A stretch of 64,000 nucleotides of DNA from Lutibacter citreus. Lineage in GTDB: Bacteria > Bacteroidota > Bacteroidia > Flavobacteriales > Flavobacteriaceae. Of this stretch, positions 1 through 9,300 are shown piece after piece. Numbering within the stretch: position 1 is the stretch's first letter; each line of letters opens with the position of its first letter. The stretch is taken from NCBI RefSeq assembly GCF_003260195.1, contig NZ_QEIH01000002.1:124001-188000 (forward strand), given 5' to 3'. The position numbers and the translations under genes were made by a program. A model generated the notes under the pieces. It was not told the DNA's origin, made no database searches, and saw nothing but the letters and a program-made list of their open reading frames with translations.

Positions 1-1
1 A

Positions 2-448
2 GAAACTAAAATAACTGATGCTATTACGGTTGACAATTCTGATAAATTAATTTCAGAACGATTTTTATCGTATAAAAATTCTTCAATTCAAGGTGGCTAT
101 GAATTTAGCAATTCTGGATATGCGGTTATTGGAGCAAAAGCTTATTTTACAATGGGCAATTCTTCATTTGAGTTTGTACCAGAAATATTTGCAGGATTTG
201 ACGATAATATTGTATTTGGAGCTGCTGGAAACATAATTTACCCATTTTTAAAAGAAAATATAAAAATACAACCTTACGTAGGAGTTGGAGCAGGAGCATT
301 ATCAAATAGTGACAATACTAAAGGGTTTTACAATGCAATATTAGGTGCTTATTTACCTTTTATTTCAGAAAAATTATTTATTGATTACACTATGAGAAAC
401 ACGTTTGATTTAAATCAAATTTCAATTGGGTATCAACTACCGTTTTAG
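2..448 (+). CDS. C-terminal part of an outer-membrane beta-barrel protein (5' end outside window)
   Basis: The reading frame is open from base 2 to the stop at 448, so the gene begins upstream of the window; the first ATG in view (152) is internal. The visible 148 residues alternate polar and hydrophobic residues, are rich in Gly, Tyr and Phe, and end in a Phe after a strand-like segment (GYQLPF), as outer-membrane beta-barrels do. No specific family could be recognised. The intergenic tail contains a weak inverted repeat (489-496 with 531-538) that may be part of a terminator. Confidence 0.6.
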   Translation, partial: ETKITDAITVDNSDKLISERFLSYKNSSIQGGYEFSNSGYAVIGAKAYFTMGNSSFEFVPEIFAGFDDNIVFGAAGNIIYPFLKENIKIQPYVGVGAGALSNSDNTKGFYNAILGAYLPFISEKLFIDYTMRNTFDLNQISIGYQLPF

Positions 449-595
449 TCTCATTTTATAGGCATAGCTTGTACAAATAAAAAAAACAATTGTCCCATAG
501 TCTAATTTATAATTCCTTTAAATATGGCTAGGGACAATCTTTAAGAATTAAAGTTTATTGTTTATATATTCACTTAAAGATAAGTATCCATATTA

Positions 596-1231
596 TTATA
601 AGCTACCACTAGTAATTGCAGGAGTTGGGTCGTTTTCTTTAATTCTAATTCTACATTTTTTTTCAATATTAAATACATTTTCAATTTGTGAAATATAGAT
701 AATATCTGGTATAAAAACATCTGATCGGTTTTTTCTACTTTTCATTTTCCCTGTTCTTAATTCCAACTCAATATCCCCATAATTACCATTACTTTTAATA
801 TTAATGCTCCCTGTAAATTGTTCCCAATCTTTTATGGTAATATTTCCTTTTCTAAATTTAATCAATCTAGTTTTAGTACCTACAAAATAAGCTCCATCTT
901 GAAAAAATAAAATTATTGCCCAAATTAACATTCCTATTCCAACTATAAGAAATAGTCCAATAACTAATCCGGGAATTAATAAAGGCTCTAAATTTTCAGG
1001 ACTTGCTACTACAGCAATATTGTTACTTGAAAAATGAACTTCTTTTCCTTTAAATATTGGCCCTAAAAAAGCAAATACAAAAATACTTGTAAAAGCAATC
1101 CAAAAAAATGAAAAAAACAATAAAGAAACACTTTTCTTTTTAGGATAATTTCTCTTGCTTTTTATTAAAAAATCAATTTTTTCAGAATCAATTATAATTT
1201 TTAATTCTTTTGGTGGGTTTAAAAAATTCAT
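596..1231 (-). CDS. hypothetical membrane protein with two transmembrane segments
   Basis: A 211-residue protein with no recognised function. A basic N-terminal region (KSKRNYPKKK) precedes one hydrophobic segment at about residues 36-58. A second, very hydrophobic one lies at about 86-112. A C-terminal cytosolic half follows (GTKTRLIKFRKGNI onward) whose beta-strand pattern resembles membrane-anchored bacterial PH-like domains; that resemblance is inference. It stands alone, transcribed opposite to the upstream gene, with about 180 bp before the next gene. Start chosen at the only well-placed ATG. Confidence 0.65.
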   Translation of the reverse strand: MNFLNPPKELKIIIDSEKIDFLIKSKRNYPKKKSVSLLFFSFFWIAFTSIFVFAFLGPIFKGKEVHFSSNNIAVVASPENLEPLLIPGLVIGLFLIVGIGMLIWAIILFFQDGAYFVGTKTRLIKFRKGNITIKDWEQFTGSINIKSNGNYGDIELELRTGKMKSRKNRSDVFIPDIIYISQIENVFNIEKKCRIRIKENDPTPAITSGSL

Positions 1232-1408
1232 GATTTTAAGTATAGTTTATAGCGTTTTTAAGTAACTAATTTAGCAAATAAAACACATACCATAAAAATC
1301 GGAATTATAAATTATAAACTATTTATAAATTGATAATATTTCCGTCTCATATTTTCCATTGTTAGTTTAACATATTTAGACCAACTATCTGAAATTTTTC
1401 AACTTTCA

Positions 1409-1936
1409 CTACTCGGATTTATGAACTTCTAATTCAATTTCAATCATAAATTCTGGTAGTGCTAACTCTTTCACTCCAAGCCAAGAACCTGTTGGAAATT
1501 GCTTTTTATAGATTTCAGTTCTGTAACCTGCGACTTCCAAAAATTTTGGCATATCTGTTGTGAATACATCTTCCTTTACCACATCATCAAAAGTACAACT
1601 ATAATGTTTTAATATTTTTTCTAAATCGGCATAACAATTTTTCATTTGTTGCTCAAAATCACCAATGGCTGTTGGATTTCCTTCGTCGTCCATACTTACA
1701 GCTCCAGATATTTTAATATCATTACCTATTTTTACAGCGTGTGAATATCCATATGCTTTTTCAACTTCTGGTCGGAGTAAAAAATATTCAGGTTTTTCAG
1801 GTTTAACAACTATTTCTTTTTCAACTTCTTTCTTTGATTCTTTTTCCTTCTCTTCACAACTTTGAATTGTAAAAGTCAATGTTAAAAGCATCAAAATTAA
1901 TGTGAACTTATTAGTAAAATTAATTCGTTTTTTCAT
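1409..1936 (-). CDS. RidA/YjgF-family lipoprotein
   Basis: A lipoprotein signal (residues 1-27, lipobox ending at Cys27 in TIQSC) and a Lys/Glu-rich linker precede a RidA (YjgF/YER057c/UK114) domain at about residues 53-173. Seen in the sequence: the central IKISGAVSMDDEG segment and the DVVKEDVFTTDM helix-strand typical of the fold. RidA proteins are usually cytosolic enamine/imine deaminases of about 130 residues. An exported, lipid-anchored version is less usual, and the Arg that binds the substrate carboxylate in active RidA is not obvious, so a deaminase role is not assured. It heads a tract of small, partly broken genes on the same strand. Confidence 0.75.
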   Translation of the reverse strand: MKKRINFTNKFTLILMLLTLTFTIQSCEEKEKESKKEVEKEIVVKPEKPEYFLLRPEVEKAYGYSHAVKIGNDIKISGAVSMDDEGNPTAIGDFEQQMKNCYADLEKILKHYSCTFDDVVKEDVFTTDMPKFLEVAGYRTEIYKKQFPTGSWLGVKELALPEFMIEIELEVHKSE

Positions 1937-1995
1937 AATTATTATTTTTTAGTGCCTACTTTGAATGGTTTTTCGGCTTAAGCTTAATTTATTTT

Positions 1996-2267
1996 TTAGT
2001 CAAGTTGATTGTGTAGCGGGTACAATTCAGGTCGTACATCAATGCCATGTTTCTTTGCTAATGGCACCATAATTTCTCCATTTTTTTTAAAGTCCTCTAC
2101 TGACTCCCAAATGTTAACAACTTGTATTTCACCCTCTTTTATAGACGCGAAATGATGTGGTCTTGCTTTAAATTTTATTTGTTTTGCTTCTTTTAAATCC
2201 ACTAATAAATCATCATACGATTTTGTGGTTGCACCTTTTAGGTGTAAATTGCTAATACTTTTTTCAT
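1996..2267 (-). pseudogene. ABM-like small monooxygenase-fold protein, frameshifted near the start
   Basis: The intact frame (VDLKEAKQIKFKARPHH onward, ending HNQLD) has only weak starts such as the GTG at 2202, yet homologous-looking sequence continues upstream of it as LKGATTKSYDDLL. An ATG at 2267 gives MKKVLAIYT and then a stop, in the other frame. One missing base near 2240 would join MKKVLAIY to HLKGATTKSYDDLL, giving about 90 residues, the usual length for small antibiotic-biosynthesis-monooxygenase-like (dimeric alpha/beta barrel) proteins. The VNIWESVEDFKK and PLHN motifs fit that family. I infer a single-base frameshift; a sequencing error is the alternative. Confidence 0.55.
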
Positions 2268-2426
2268 TGTTTTTAAACTTAAAATATTTACCTACTCTAG
2301 TCGGTTTTCAGTATCCCCGTTTAAGTTTTCTTAAAAAATTTAGCTAACTTGTTTATATATATTTTGGTTGCCAACAACTTTATTCTTTCATTTTCGCCCT
2401 AATCAATAATCTAACTTTAAGATTTA

Positions 2427-2660
2427 TTACATCGTCAATGTGAGTCCACCGTCAACTGTAAGTGTTGAACCAGAAATATAACTAGATTCATCTGAACAAA
2501 GAAATACAATAGCATTTGCAACCTCCTCTGGGCGACCAGTTCTTTGTAAATGTACAGTAGGTAGCAATCCTTTATCGTACAAGTCGTCTCCAACAATACC
2601 TCGCAAGCGATGGTGCATAGGTGTATCAGTTATACCTGGACATATAAGATTAGTTGTATG
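2427..2660 (-). pseudogene. C-terminal remnant of a short-chain dehydrogenase/reductase
   Basis: The conceptual protein from about 2651 reads NLICPGITDTPM, then QRTGRPEEVANAIVFLCSDE and SGSTLTVDGG. These are the last ~75 residues of a classical SDR: the PG motif after the active-site strand, the RxGxPEEVA helix, and the G..(L/I)xVDGG C-terminus. The Rossmann GxxxGxG motif and the catalytic Ser-Tyr-Lys residues are absent, and a stop codon lies just upstream at about 2673. About 170 residues are missing, so this is a deletion remnant, not a functional gene. Confidence 0.75.
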
Positions 2661-2789
2661 GTTTAAGCACTATAATTATCAAATAAATCACCGATAGAAT
2701 ATTCCTCAGGAATATTTTTAAGTAGGCTACAACTAGCAATTAATTATATAAATTGCTATCTATAGGTTTTTTATGTAGACTTCTTTAAG

Positions 2790-3271
2790 CTATTTCTTTT
2801 TGTCAGAAAACCAAGTATCTCGTAATATTTTCCATTTTCCGTCATCTTTTTTCCAAACTAATAAATATCTTCCACTTCCAACAGCCGTTCCATTAGTATG
2901 GTACCAAGTTTCTGTTCCGTCTTCCACAAATAATTGTTCATTTCCCCATAATTTCGTAGTTTTAAAACTTGAGCCAGTTGTACCGCCTCTAATCATATTC
3001 CCAAATACCTTAGTAATATTTTCTTTTCCCACAACAGATGGTATTATCTCGGCATCTTCCATATACATATTCCCTAAAGCAATCGAGTCACCTTTTTTTA
3101 AATGACTTTCATATTCTTGAAGACGTAATTCAATTTCTTTTTCAAGGATTGGTAAATCCGTTTGGTTAGATCTCAAAGTCTGATCATTTGCTTTTTGGTC
3201 ACAGCTCGTAATGAAAATCAAAGCTATTAAAAACGCTAAAATTGGATCTTTGTTAGTTTTGATTTTTTCAT
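2790..3271 (-). pseudogene. DUF4440/SnoaL-like lipoprotein, frameshifted in an A-tract after the start codon
   Basis: The main frame (143 codons from a TTG at 3221) encodes a compact SnoaL/DUF4440-like domain (ELRLQEYESHLKKGDS, YMEDAEIIP, WKKDDGKWKILRDTW), a cystatin-like alpha+beta fold. From the TTG the signal peptide is too short. The frame runs on upstream as ILAFLIALIFITSC, a full lipoprotein signal, but has no start. The ATG at 3271 is out of frame by one: it is followed by six A residues (3263-3268), and a seventh would give MKKIKTNKDPILAFLIALIFITSC as two joined parts. So the gene is off by one base in a homopolymer: mutation, slippage-based switching, or sequencing error. Confidence 0.65.
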
Positions 3272-3590
3272 TTTTTTTCTATTTAAAGTGTTTATTCAGC
3301 TTATGAACAACCATCCATTAAAAGCACAAATTCAAACCTTCACCCTTTAATTTTAACGGATAAACCAAATAGTAATTATTTATATTTAATAGATAAAAAA
3401 TGGGATTGTTTAATAATTTATTTCTTAAAATTATTAAGTATCAAATAGCAATTTTAGAAAAGCAGTTTTTGTTATCACAACTAATTTTTTTAGTTAGTTA
3501 CAGCTAAATGTAAGAAAAAATATGACATATTACAAATGTAAAGTACTGTATGTCTATATGTTAATTTATTTATACGTGTAAAATAATATC
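3272..3590. other. intergenic stretch, no firm gene
   Basis: About 320 bp of AT-rich sequence between two minus-strand genes. The only open frame with an ATG is a 35-codon plus-strand ORF at 3400-3507 (begins MGLFNNLFLKIIK), hydrophobic and amphipathic, with no recognisable promoter in front. I do not consider it a supported gene. Nothing else was seen. Confidence 0.4.
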
Positions 3591-4313
3591 TTAATTATTT
3601 CTTTTCGATAAATAATAAGGTAATAATTTATTCTTTCCGTGTTCAAAACGAGAATGACAATTATCAATATCACCTTCAAATTTTAACTCGTTTGGAACAG
3701 CCAAATTAAATATTCCTTTACCTTTTGCAATTCTTTCTAATCTATAAAGTGCTTTAATTGAAAGTCTATTATATAAGGGTTCTAAAACTTGACATTGCTC
3801 ATAAGTCCCGTTTTTAATATCCCAAATTTTAGCTTTTTCACCTATTATAAGATCTTCAGAAAAATAAACTTCTTTCAACAATGGAAATCCAAATGCCAAT
3901 ACTTTTTTAGAACCTTCATTTGCAAAAAGTACTATTTCTTTATTTCTAACAATAAAAACCCGGATAAAACCATTATCCATATTAGATAATTGTTTTGCAG
4001 CTATAGAAGCAATTCCAACTCCATTTATTTCGTGCCCTTTAACCTTAATAGCATTATCAAACCATTTATAAAAATCACAAATCTGACTTATAGAAGTATA
4101 CTTTAAATTTCCATTTTCTGCCGCCAAATTAAAAATATTAGCATTTTCCCAAACTTCAGTTTGTCTTTTTCTGTCTTTTTTTAGCCAACAACCAGATTGT
4201 AAAACCTTGCTATTTGAAACCTTTTTATAAGTTTGTATATTCCTATATTCCTGCGCACTTACACATTCAAAAAGGAACACAAATAACAAAATAAAACCAA
4301 TCTTAATATTCAT
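3591..4313 (-). CDS. hypothetical secreted protein
   Basis: A 240-residue protein with a clear Sec signal peptide (about residues 1-20, ending VSAQE). The mature part is basic, with no motif that I recognise; it contains two cysteines near residues 43 and 59 and a C-terminal HSRFEHGKNKLLPYYLSKR. It is divergent from tatD, separated by 90 bp. A one-mismatch -7 box (TACTTTAG, around 4345 on the minus strand) may drive it. Possibly a periplasmic or surface protein; function unknown. Confidence 0.65.
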   Translation of the reverse strand: MNIKIGFILLFVFLFECVSAQEYRNIQTYKKVSNSKVLQSGCWLKKDRKRQTEVWENANIFNLAAENGNLKYTSISQICDFYKWFDNAIKVKGHEINGVGIASIAAKQLSNMDNGFIRVFIVRNKEIVLFANEGSKKVLAFGFPLLKEVYFSEDLIIGEKAKIWDIKNGTYEQCQVLEPLYNRLSIKALYRLERIAKGKGIFNLAVPNELKFEGDIDNCHSRFEHGKNKLLPYYLSKRNN

Positions 4314-4391
4314 TCTTTAACAACTTATTACGGCTAAACTAAAGTAGGTATTAATTACTGAACAACTCTATTATTTAAAACAGTTTTTAAC

Positions 4392-4399
4392 TACTTTTG
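4392..4399 (+). promoter_or_regulatory. -7 promoter box directly before tatD (leaderless arrangement)
   Basis: TACTTTTG matches the Bacteroidota sigma-A -7 consensus TAnnTTTG exactly. It ends only 4 nt before the ATG of the TatD gene, so the expected transcription start falls on or next to the start codon. No strong -33 TTTG element is visible. Confidence 0.45.
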
Positions 4400-4403
4400 C
4401 CCT

Positions 4404-5171
4404 ATGATTTTAACCGATACGCACACGCATTTATACAGCGAACAATTTGATGATGATAGAAATGAAATTGTACAACGCGCCATAGATTCTGGAGTTTCTA
4501 GATTATTTATTCCTGCCATAGATTCTACTTATTTACCAGCTATGTTAGATTTGGAAAAAGCTTTTCCAAAAAATATATTTTTAATGATGGGATTACACCC
4601 AACACATGTAAAAGAAAATGTCGCTGAGGAATTAGCATTTGTAAAAGAATGGTTGGATAAGCGGAATTTTTATGCAGTTGGTGAAATTGGTATAGATTTG
4701 TATTGGGATAAATCCTTTTTACAGCAACAACAAGATGCTTTTAAGCAACAAATTGAATGGGCTAAAGAAAAAAACTTACCAATTGTAATTCATTGTAGAG
4801 ATGCTTTTAATGAGATTTTTGAAGTTTTAGAAGAAGTGAAAGATGATAAGTTATACGGAATATTTCATTGTTTTACGGGAAATTTAGAACAAGCCCAACA
4901 AGCAATTTCATATAATATGAAATTAGGAATAGGTGGTGTTTTAACCTTTAAAAATGGTAAAATAGATAAATTTTTAAATGAAATTCCATTAAATAATATT
5001 GTTCTGGAAACCGATTCTCCATATTTAGCACCAACTCCTTTTAGAGGAAAAAGAAACGAAAGTAGTTATATTATAAATGTATTAGATAAACTAGTAGATA
5101 TATACAATTTAACGCCACAAGAAATCGCTAAAATAACAACACAAAACTCTAAAGATATTTTTAAAATTTAG
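4404..5171 (+). CDS. tatD: TatD family metal-dependent hydrolase (DNase)
   Basis: Full-length (255 aa) TatD-family TIM-barrel hydrolase, a two-metal phosphodiesterase/3'-5' exonuclease in the cytoplasm. Metal ligands visible: HxH at residues 7 and 9 (DTHTHLYSE), the GEIGID glutamate near residue 97, HCRD near 131, FHCFTG near 155, and ETDSPYLAP with Asp near 204. The start is fixed because family members begin directly at the DTHTH strand. The gene is convergent with the next one, stops 2 bp apart. The -7 box lies 4 nt before the ATG, suggesting a leaderless mRNA. Confidence 0.93.
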   Translation: MILTDTHTHLYSEQFDDDRNEIVQRAIDSGVSRLFIPAIDSTYLPAMLDLEKAFPKNIFLMMGLHPTHVKENVAEELAFVKEWLDKRNFYAVGEIGIDLYWDKSFLQQQQDAFKQQIEWAKEKNLPIVIHCRDAFNEIFEVLEEVKDDKLYGIFHCFTGNLEQAQQAISYNMKLGIGGVLTFKNGKIDKFLNEIPLNNIVLETDSPYLAPTPFRGKRNESSYIINVLDKLVDIYNLTPQEIAKITTQNSKDIFKI

Positions 5172-5173
5172 AA

Positions 5174-5536
5174 TTATTCAACTTTATTAAATGGTAAGTC
5201 TGAATAATCTATTAAAATAAGTTGCCCTGTTTTATTAAAAGAAAATGAAGTTTTATTAATTTCATCCAATTCATCAAATGTTAGGATATTTTCATCAGTA
5301 CTCCAATTAAACATAATAGCTGAAGAAACAATTGTTGTTCCCATATTCCCTTCTTTAAAGGTTTTATAACCAGTGTTATCTGGAAGAAAATTTAATTTAA
5401 ATTCAAGATTTTCACTAAAATCAGTGCGCAACCATTCTCCTATCAACTTATCAGATAGATCCATATCATCATCACTATTACAAGATAAGAATGTAGTAAA
5501 AGTTACTAGTAATAAAAGAAATTTAATATTTTTCAT
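5174..5536 (-). CDS. small lipocalin-like lipoprotein
   Basis: A 120-residue protein with a lipoprotein signal (Cys19 in TTFLSC) followed by an acidic DDDMDLSDK linker, typical of flavobacterial surface lipoproteins. The motif LIGEWLRTDFSENLEFKLNFLPDNTGY resembles the start of bacterial lipocalin-like domains: GxW, then strands with a D-x-TG turn. It probably sits in the outer membrane; ligand unknown. A -7 box on its own strand lies at 5574-5581, about 40 bp upstream. Confidence 0.65.
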   Translation of the reverse strand: MKNIKFLLLLVTFTTFLSCNSDDDMDLSDKLIGEWLRTDFSENLEFKLNFLPDNTGYKTFKEGNMGTTIVSSAIMFNWSTDENILTFDELDEINKTSFSFNKTGQLILIDYSDLPFNKVE

Positions 5537-5573
5537 AGCTAAGTAATTTAATGTCAGAACTTAAATTACACAT

Positions 5574-5581
5574 CAAAGTTA
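5574..5581 (-). promoter_or_regulatory. -7 promoter box for the lipocalin-like lipoprotein
   Basis: On the minus strand this reads TAACTTTG, an exact match to TAnnTTTG, giving a leader of roughly 30 nt before the ATG at 5536. Confidence 0.45.
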
Positions 5582-5697
5582 ATTCTTTAATATATTAAAA
5601 AAAAACTTAATAAGCTAACTGTAATGTTTTTTCAACAATTGGCGTCTTTTCATAAATAAATGTATATTTAATATTCATAAATAATATTTTCAATATT

Positions 5698-6180
5698 TTG
5701 GAACAAAATCATAAAGTATATTATAAAACACCCATCGGAATTGCCAAAATAATTGGTGATATAAATGGAATAATTTCAGTCTCTGTTATAAATGATGAAA
5801 TTGAATCTTCTGAAATAGTCCCTGAATGTTTGAAAGATTGTGTACAGCAACTAGATGAATACTTTAAAGGTTCAAGAGAATCATTTAACTTAAAACTAAA
5901 TCCTGTTGGGACAGATTTTCAAAAAAAAGTTTGGAATGAATTATTAAATGTACCCTTTGGAAAAACAAGAAGTTATTTAGACCAAAGTAAAAAACTTGGA
6001 GATGTAAAAGCCATTAGAGCTGTAGCTTCAGCAAATGGAAAAAACCCAATCTGGATTATTATTCCATGTCATAGGATAATTGGAAGTGATGGTTCTTTAA
6101 CAGGTTATGCCGGCGGAATCTGGAGAAAAAAATGGCTTTTAGAACACGAAAGCCCTTCTCTGCAACAGTCATTATTTTAA
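5698..6180 (+). CDS. ogt: methylated-DNA--protein-cysteine S-methyltransferase
   Basis: A suicide repair protein that moves the alkyl group from O6-alkylguanine to its own cysteine. The active-site motif IIPCHRIIG is present with Cys124. The DNA-binding helix-turn-helix region (FGKTRSYLDQSKKLGDVKAIRAVASANG) and the YAGGIWRKKWLLEHE tail are intact. Length (160 aa) fits Ogt-type single-domain enzymes. The frame begins at a TTG (5698) because no in-frame ATG occurs before the first conserved residues. Stands alone. Confidence 0.93.
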   Translation: MEQNHKVYYKTPIGIAKIIGDINGIISVSVINDEIESSEIVPECLKDCVQQLDEYFKGSRESFNLKLNPVGTDFQKKVWNELLNVPFGKTRSYLDQSKKLGDVKAIRAVASANGKNPIWIIIPCHRIIGSDGSLTGYAGGIWRKKWLLEHESPSLQQSLF

Positions 6181-6182
6181 AC

Positions 6183-6190
6183 TATTTTTG
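6183..6190 (+). promoter_or_regulatory. possible -7 promoter box upstream of the large outer-membrane gene
   Basis: TATTTTTG matches TAnnTTTG immediately after the ogt stop codon. It would give a leader of about 140 nt before the ATG at 6337. Weak evidence: the consensus is short and the region is AT-rich. Confidence 0.3.
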
Positions 6191-6336
6191 CTAAAAATTC
6201 GTTATACCGTTTATTGCTTGCATTTACTATAAAAGAAAATAATGTATCGCTATAGTAACGGTTTCTTTTTTTAATGAACTAGAAAAAGAGCATTTTAATG
6301 TGGTGAATATAATTGATGAATGGTATTATTTAAAAA

Positions 6337-9300
6337 ATGAAAAAAGGACTCTTCTTATTATTTCTTTTAAGTAGTGTAATTGTCAATGCCCAATTTCAAT
6401 CTAAAAATTTACATAAGAAATCATTTTCAGTTAAAAACGACAGTGTAAAAATAGATTCTGTAAGCATAAATCCATTTAAATTTAAAGTTTTTTCAGATAC
6501 TATTTCTGAAATTGATTCTTCCAGATACATTATAGATTTTTCCAAAGCATTGCTTATTTTTAAATCTAATAATTCTAAAAAATATTCAAATATAATAGTT
6601 CAATATAACTCCTACCCAGATTTTTTAACCAAAAAATATTTTGATTTTGACGATAAAATTATTGTTCCGAATGATCAAATTGACGCACCATTATATAGCC
6701 TCACAACTAATCAAGAAAAATCACCATTCAAACCTTTTGAAGGGTTAAATACTGCCGGAAATATTACAAGAGGTCTCACTGTTGGTAACAACCAAAATGG
6801 AGTAGTAAATTCTTCATTAGATTTACAAATTGCTGGAAAATTATCAGATAAAATAACTTTAAAAGCTTCTATAATTGACACCAATTTACCTATTCAAGAA
6901 AATGGAAATACTTATAAATTAAATGAGTTTGATCGCGTTTTTATGGAGCTTTTTAGTGATAATTGGAGTTTAAACGCAGGTGATATTTATTTAAACAACC
7001 AAGAAACTTCTTTTTTAAATTTTAATAAAAAAGTTTCAGGATTACGGGTAAACACAAAAATTAATAATGAAAATTCAGAAATAGCTATTAAAGCCTCTGG
7101 AGCTATTGTAAGAGGGAAATATAATAAAGTTCAATTTATAGGAAATGAAGGAAATCAGGGTCCGTATAATTTATCTGATTTTAACAATAAATATGTATTA
7201 ATTTTATCTGGAACGGAAAAAATATATGTGAATGGACGCCTTTTAAAACGCGGTGAAAATAATGATTATACTATAGATTATAATACCGCTGAATTAACTT
7301 TTACCACAACTTTTCCAGTTACTGCAAATATGCGGATTTCAGCAGAATATCAATTCAATGATAGGGTTTATACACGTTTTATCACTTACAACAATATTTC
7401 TTACAAAAGCGACAAACTCTCAGTTAGTGGATATTTTTACAATGAAAACGATTTAAAAAACCAATCTTTAGAACAAGATTTATCTAATGATCAAAAGCTA
7501 ATTTTAGCAAATTCAGGAAATAACACCAGAGAAATGGTCACTCCTTCTGCTTATTTAGACACGTTTTCTGAAGACAAAATATTATATCGAAAAATTTCAA
7601 ATGGTGCCACTAATATTTTTGAATATTCAATAAACGAAAACGATGAATTATACCAAGTTTCATTTTCTTATGTTGGAGAAAATTTAGGAAATTATACATT
7701 AAAAGATGTTATTGCTCTTGGAAAAATATATGAATATAAAGGCGAAAACTTAGGAGATTACAACCCAACTATTCAATTAGTTGCGCCTGAAAAATTACAA
7801 GTCGCCGTTTTTAAAGCAACTTATAATCCTTCTACAAAAACTACAATTAATACAGAAACTGCATTTAGTACTTTTGATCAAAATTTATTCTCAAAACTTG
7901 ATGATTCAGAAAATAATGGTTTAGCTTCAAAATTTAGCTGGGATCAAATTATTTTTCAACATAAATGGGAGTTAAAAAGCAATTTAAAATTCAACTTTAT
8001 TAATGAACGTTTTAAAAGTGTTGAACGTGTTCAAAACATTGAATTTAATAGAGATTGGAATATTGAGAACACAAGCGGAGATCAAAAATTATTAAGTAGT
8101 TTTTTAGAATTAAAAAACCAACAGAATAGTACATTTAAATACCTTTTTGAAAATTTAGAATTTGGTGAATCTTTTACAGGAAACAAACATCATTTATTAG
8201 GAAATATCAACAAAAAAAATAGCTCTCTAAATTTCAATACAAGTATTTTAAATAATGAAACTTTATTAGATAAAGGAACTTTTACTAGATATTTTGTAGT
8301 TTCAAAATATAACCTTTCAAAAAGCTGGTTTGGTATTCAATTAAGTGGAGAAAATAATAAACGTATAGAAACTGCATCAAATTTAACATCAAAATTAAGT
8401 CATAAATTTAATGAGTACGAAGCCTTTATGGGAATTGGAGATTCCACTAAAGTTTACACGCAATTTGGTGCTAATTTTCGATCAACAGATAGTATACAAA
8501 ACAACACTTTTAAACGTGCTAACAATTCAAAAACGTATTATTTAAAGTCTACATTAATTAATACAAAAAGAGCTCAATTAAATACATATATAAATTATAG
8601 AACAGTTGAAAATACAAATTTTAAAAATGAAGAATCATTAAACTCAAAGATATTTTACAAACAACAGTTATTTAATCAGTTTTTATCTTTTAATACTGTT
8701 TATGAAAACAAATCAGGAAACTTACCTCAACAAGATTATTCATATATTAAAACTGAACCAGGTCAAGGTTTTTATACTTGGATTGATTACAACAATGATA
8801 ATATTAAGGATTTAAATGAATTTGAAATAGCTCAATTTGCTGATCAGGCAACTTATTTAAGAATTATTTTACCAACTATAAATTACATAGCCACGCAACA
8901 AAATAAATTTACTCAAAATATCTCTATAAATCCACAACAGTGGAACTCTAAAAAAGGACTAAAAAAATTAGCTTCTCATTTTTACAATCAAACTTATTTA
9001 CTGGTAGATAGTAAACAAAAAAAGAGTGGAAACTCATTCAACTTAAATCCTTTTGATACTAATAATGAAAACTTATTGGGATTAAACTATAATTTAAACA
9101 ATAGCCTATTCTTTAATAAAGGGAAGAAAAATTATTCAACAACCTATAGCTATATTCAATCAAAAATTAAAAACACTACAACTATTGATGATTTAGAAAA
9201 TGAAATTGAACTTCATAAAATTAAATTTGAACATAAAATTGGTGCTTTTTGGCAATTAAATTTTGATGCTAGTAATACTTATAACAATTCCTTATCCTTA

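Noticed and set aside
3400..3507. 35-codon plus-strand ORF beginning MGLFNNLF.
   Set aside because: No promoter, no homology recognised, AT-rich sequence that easily gives hydrophobic frames.
6240..6375. Protein-like frame (VTVSFFNELEKEHFNVVNIIDEWYYLKNEK) running into the start of the large outer-membrane gene.
   Set aside because: No start codon and overlap with a well-supported signal peptide start; could be a remnant, but the evidence is too thin.
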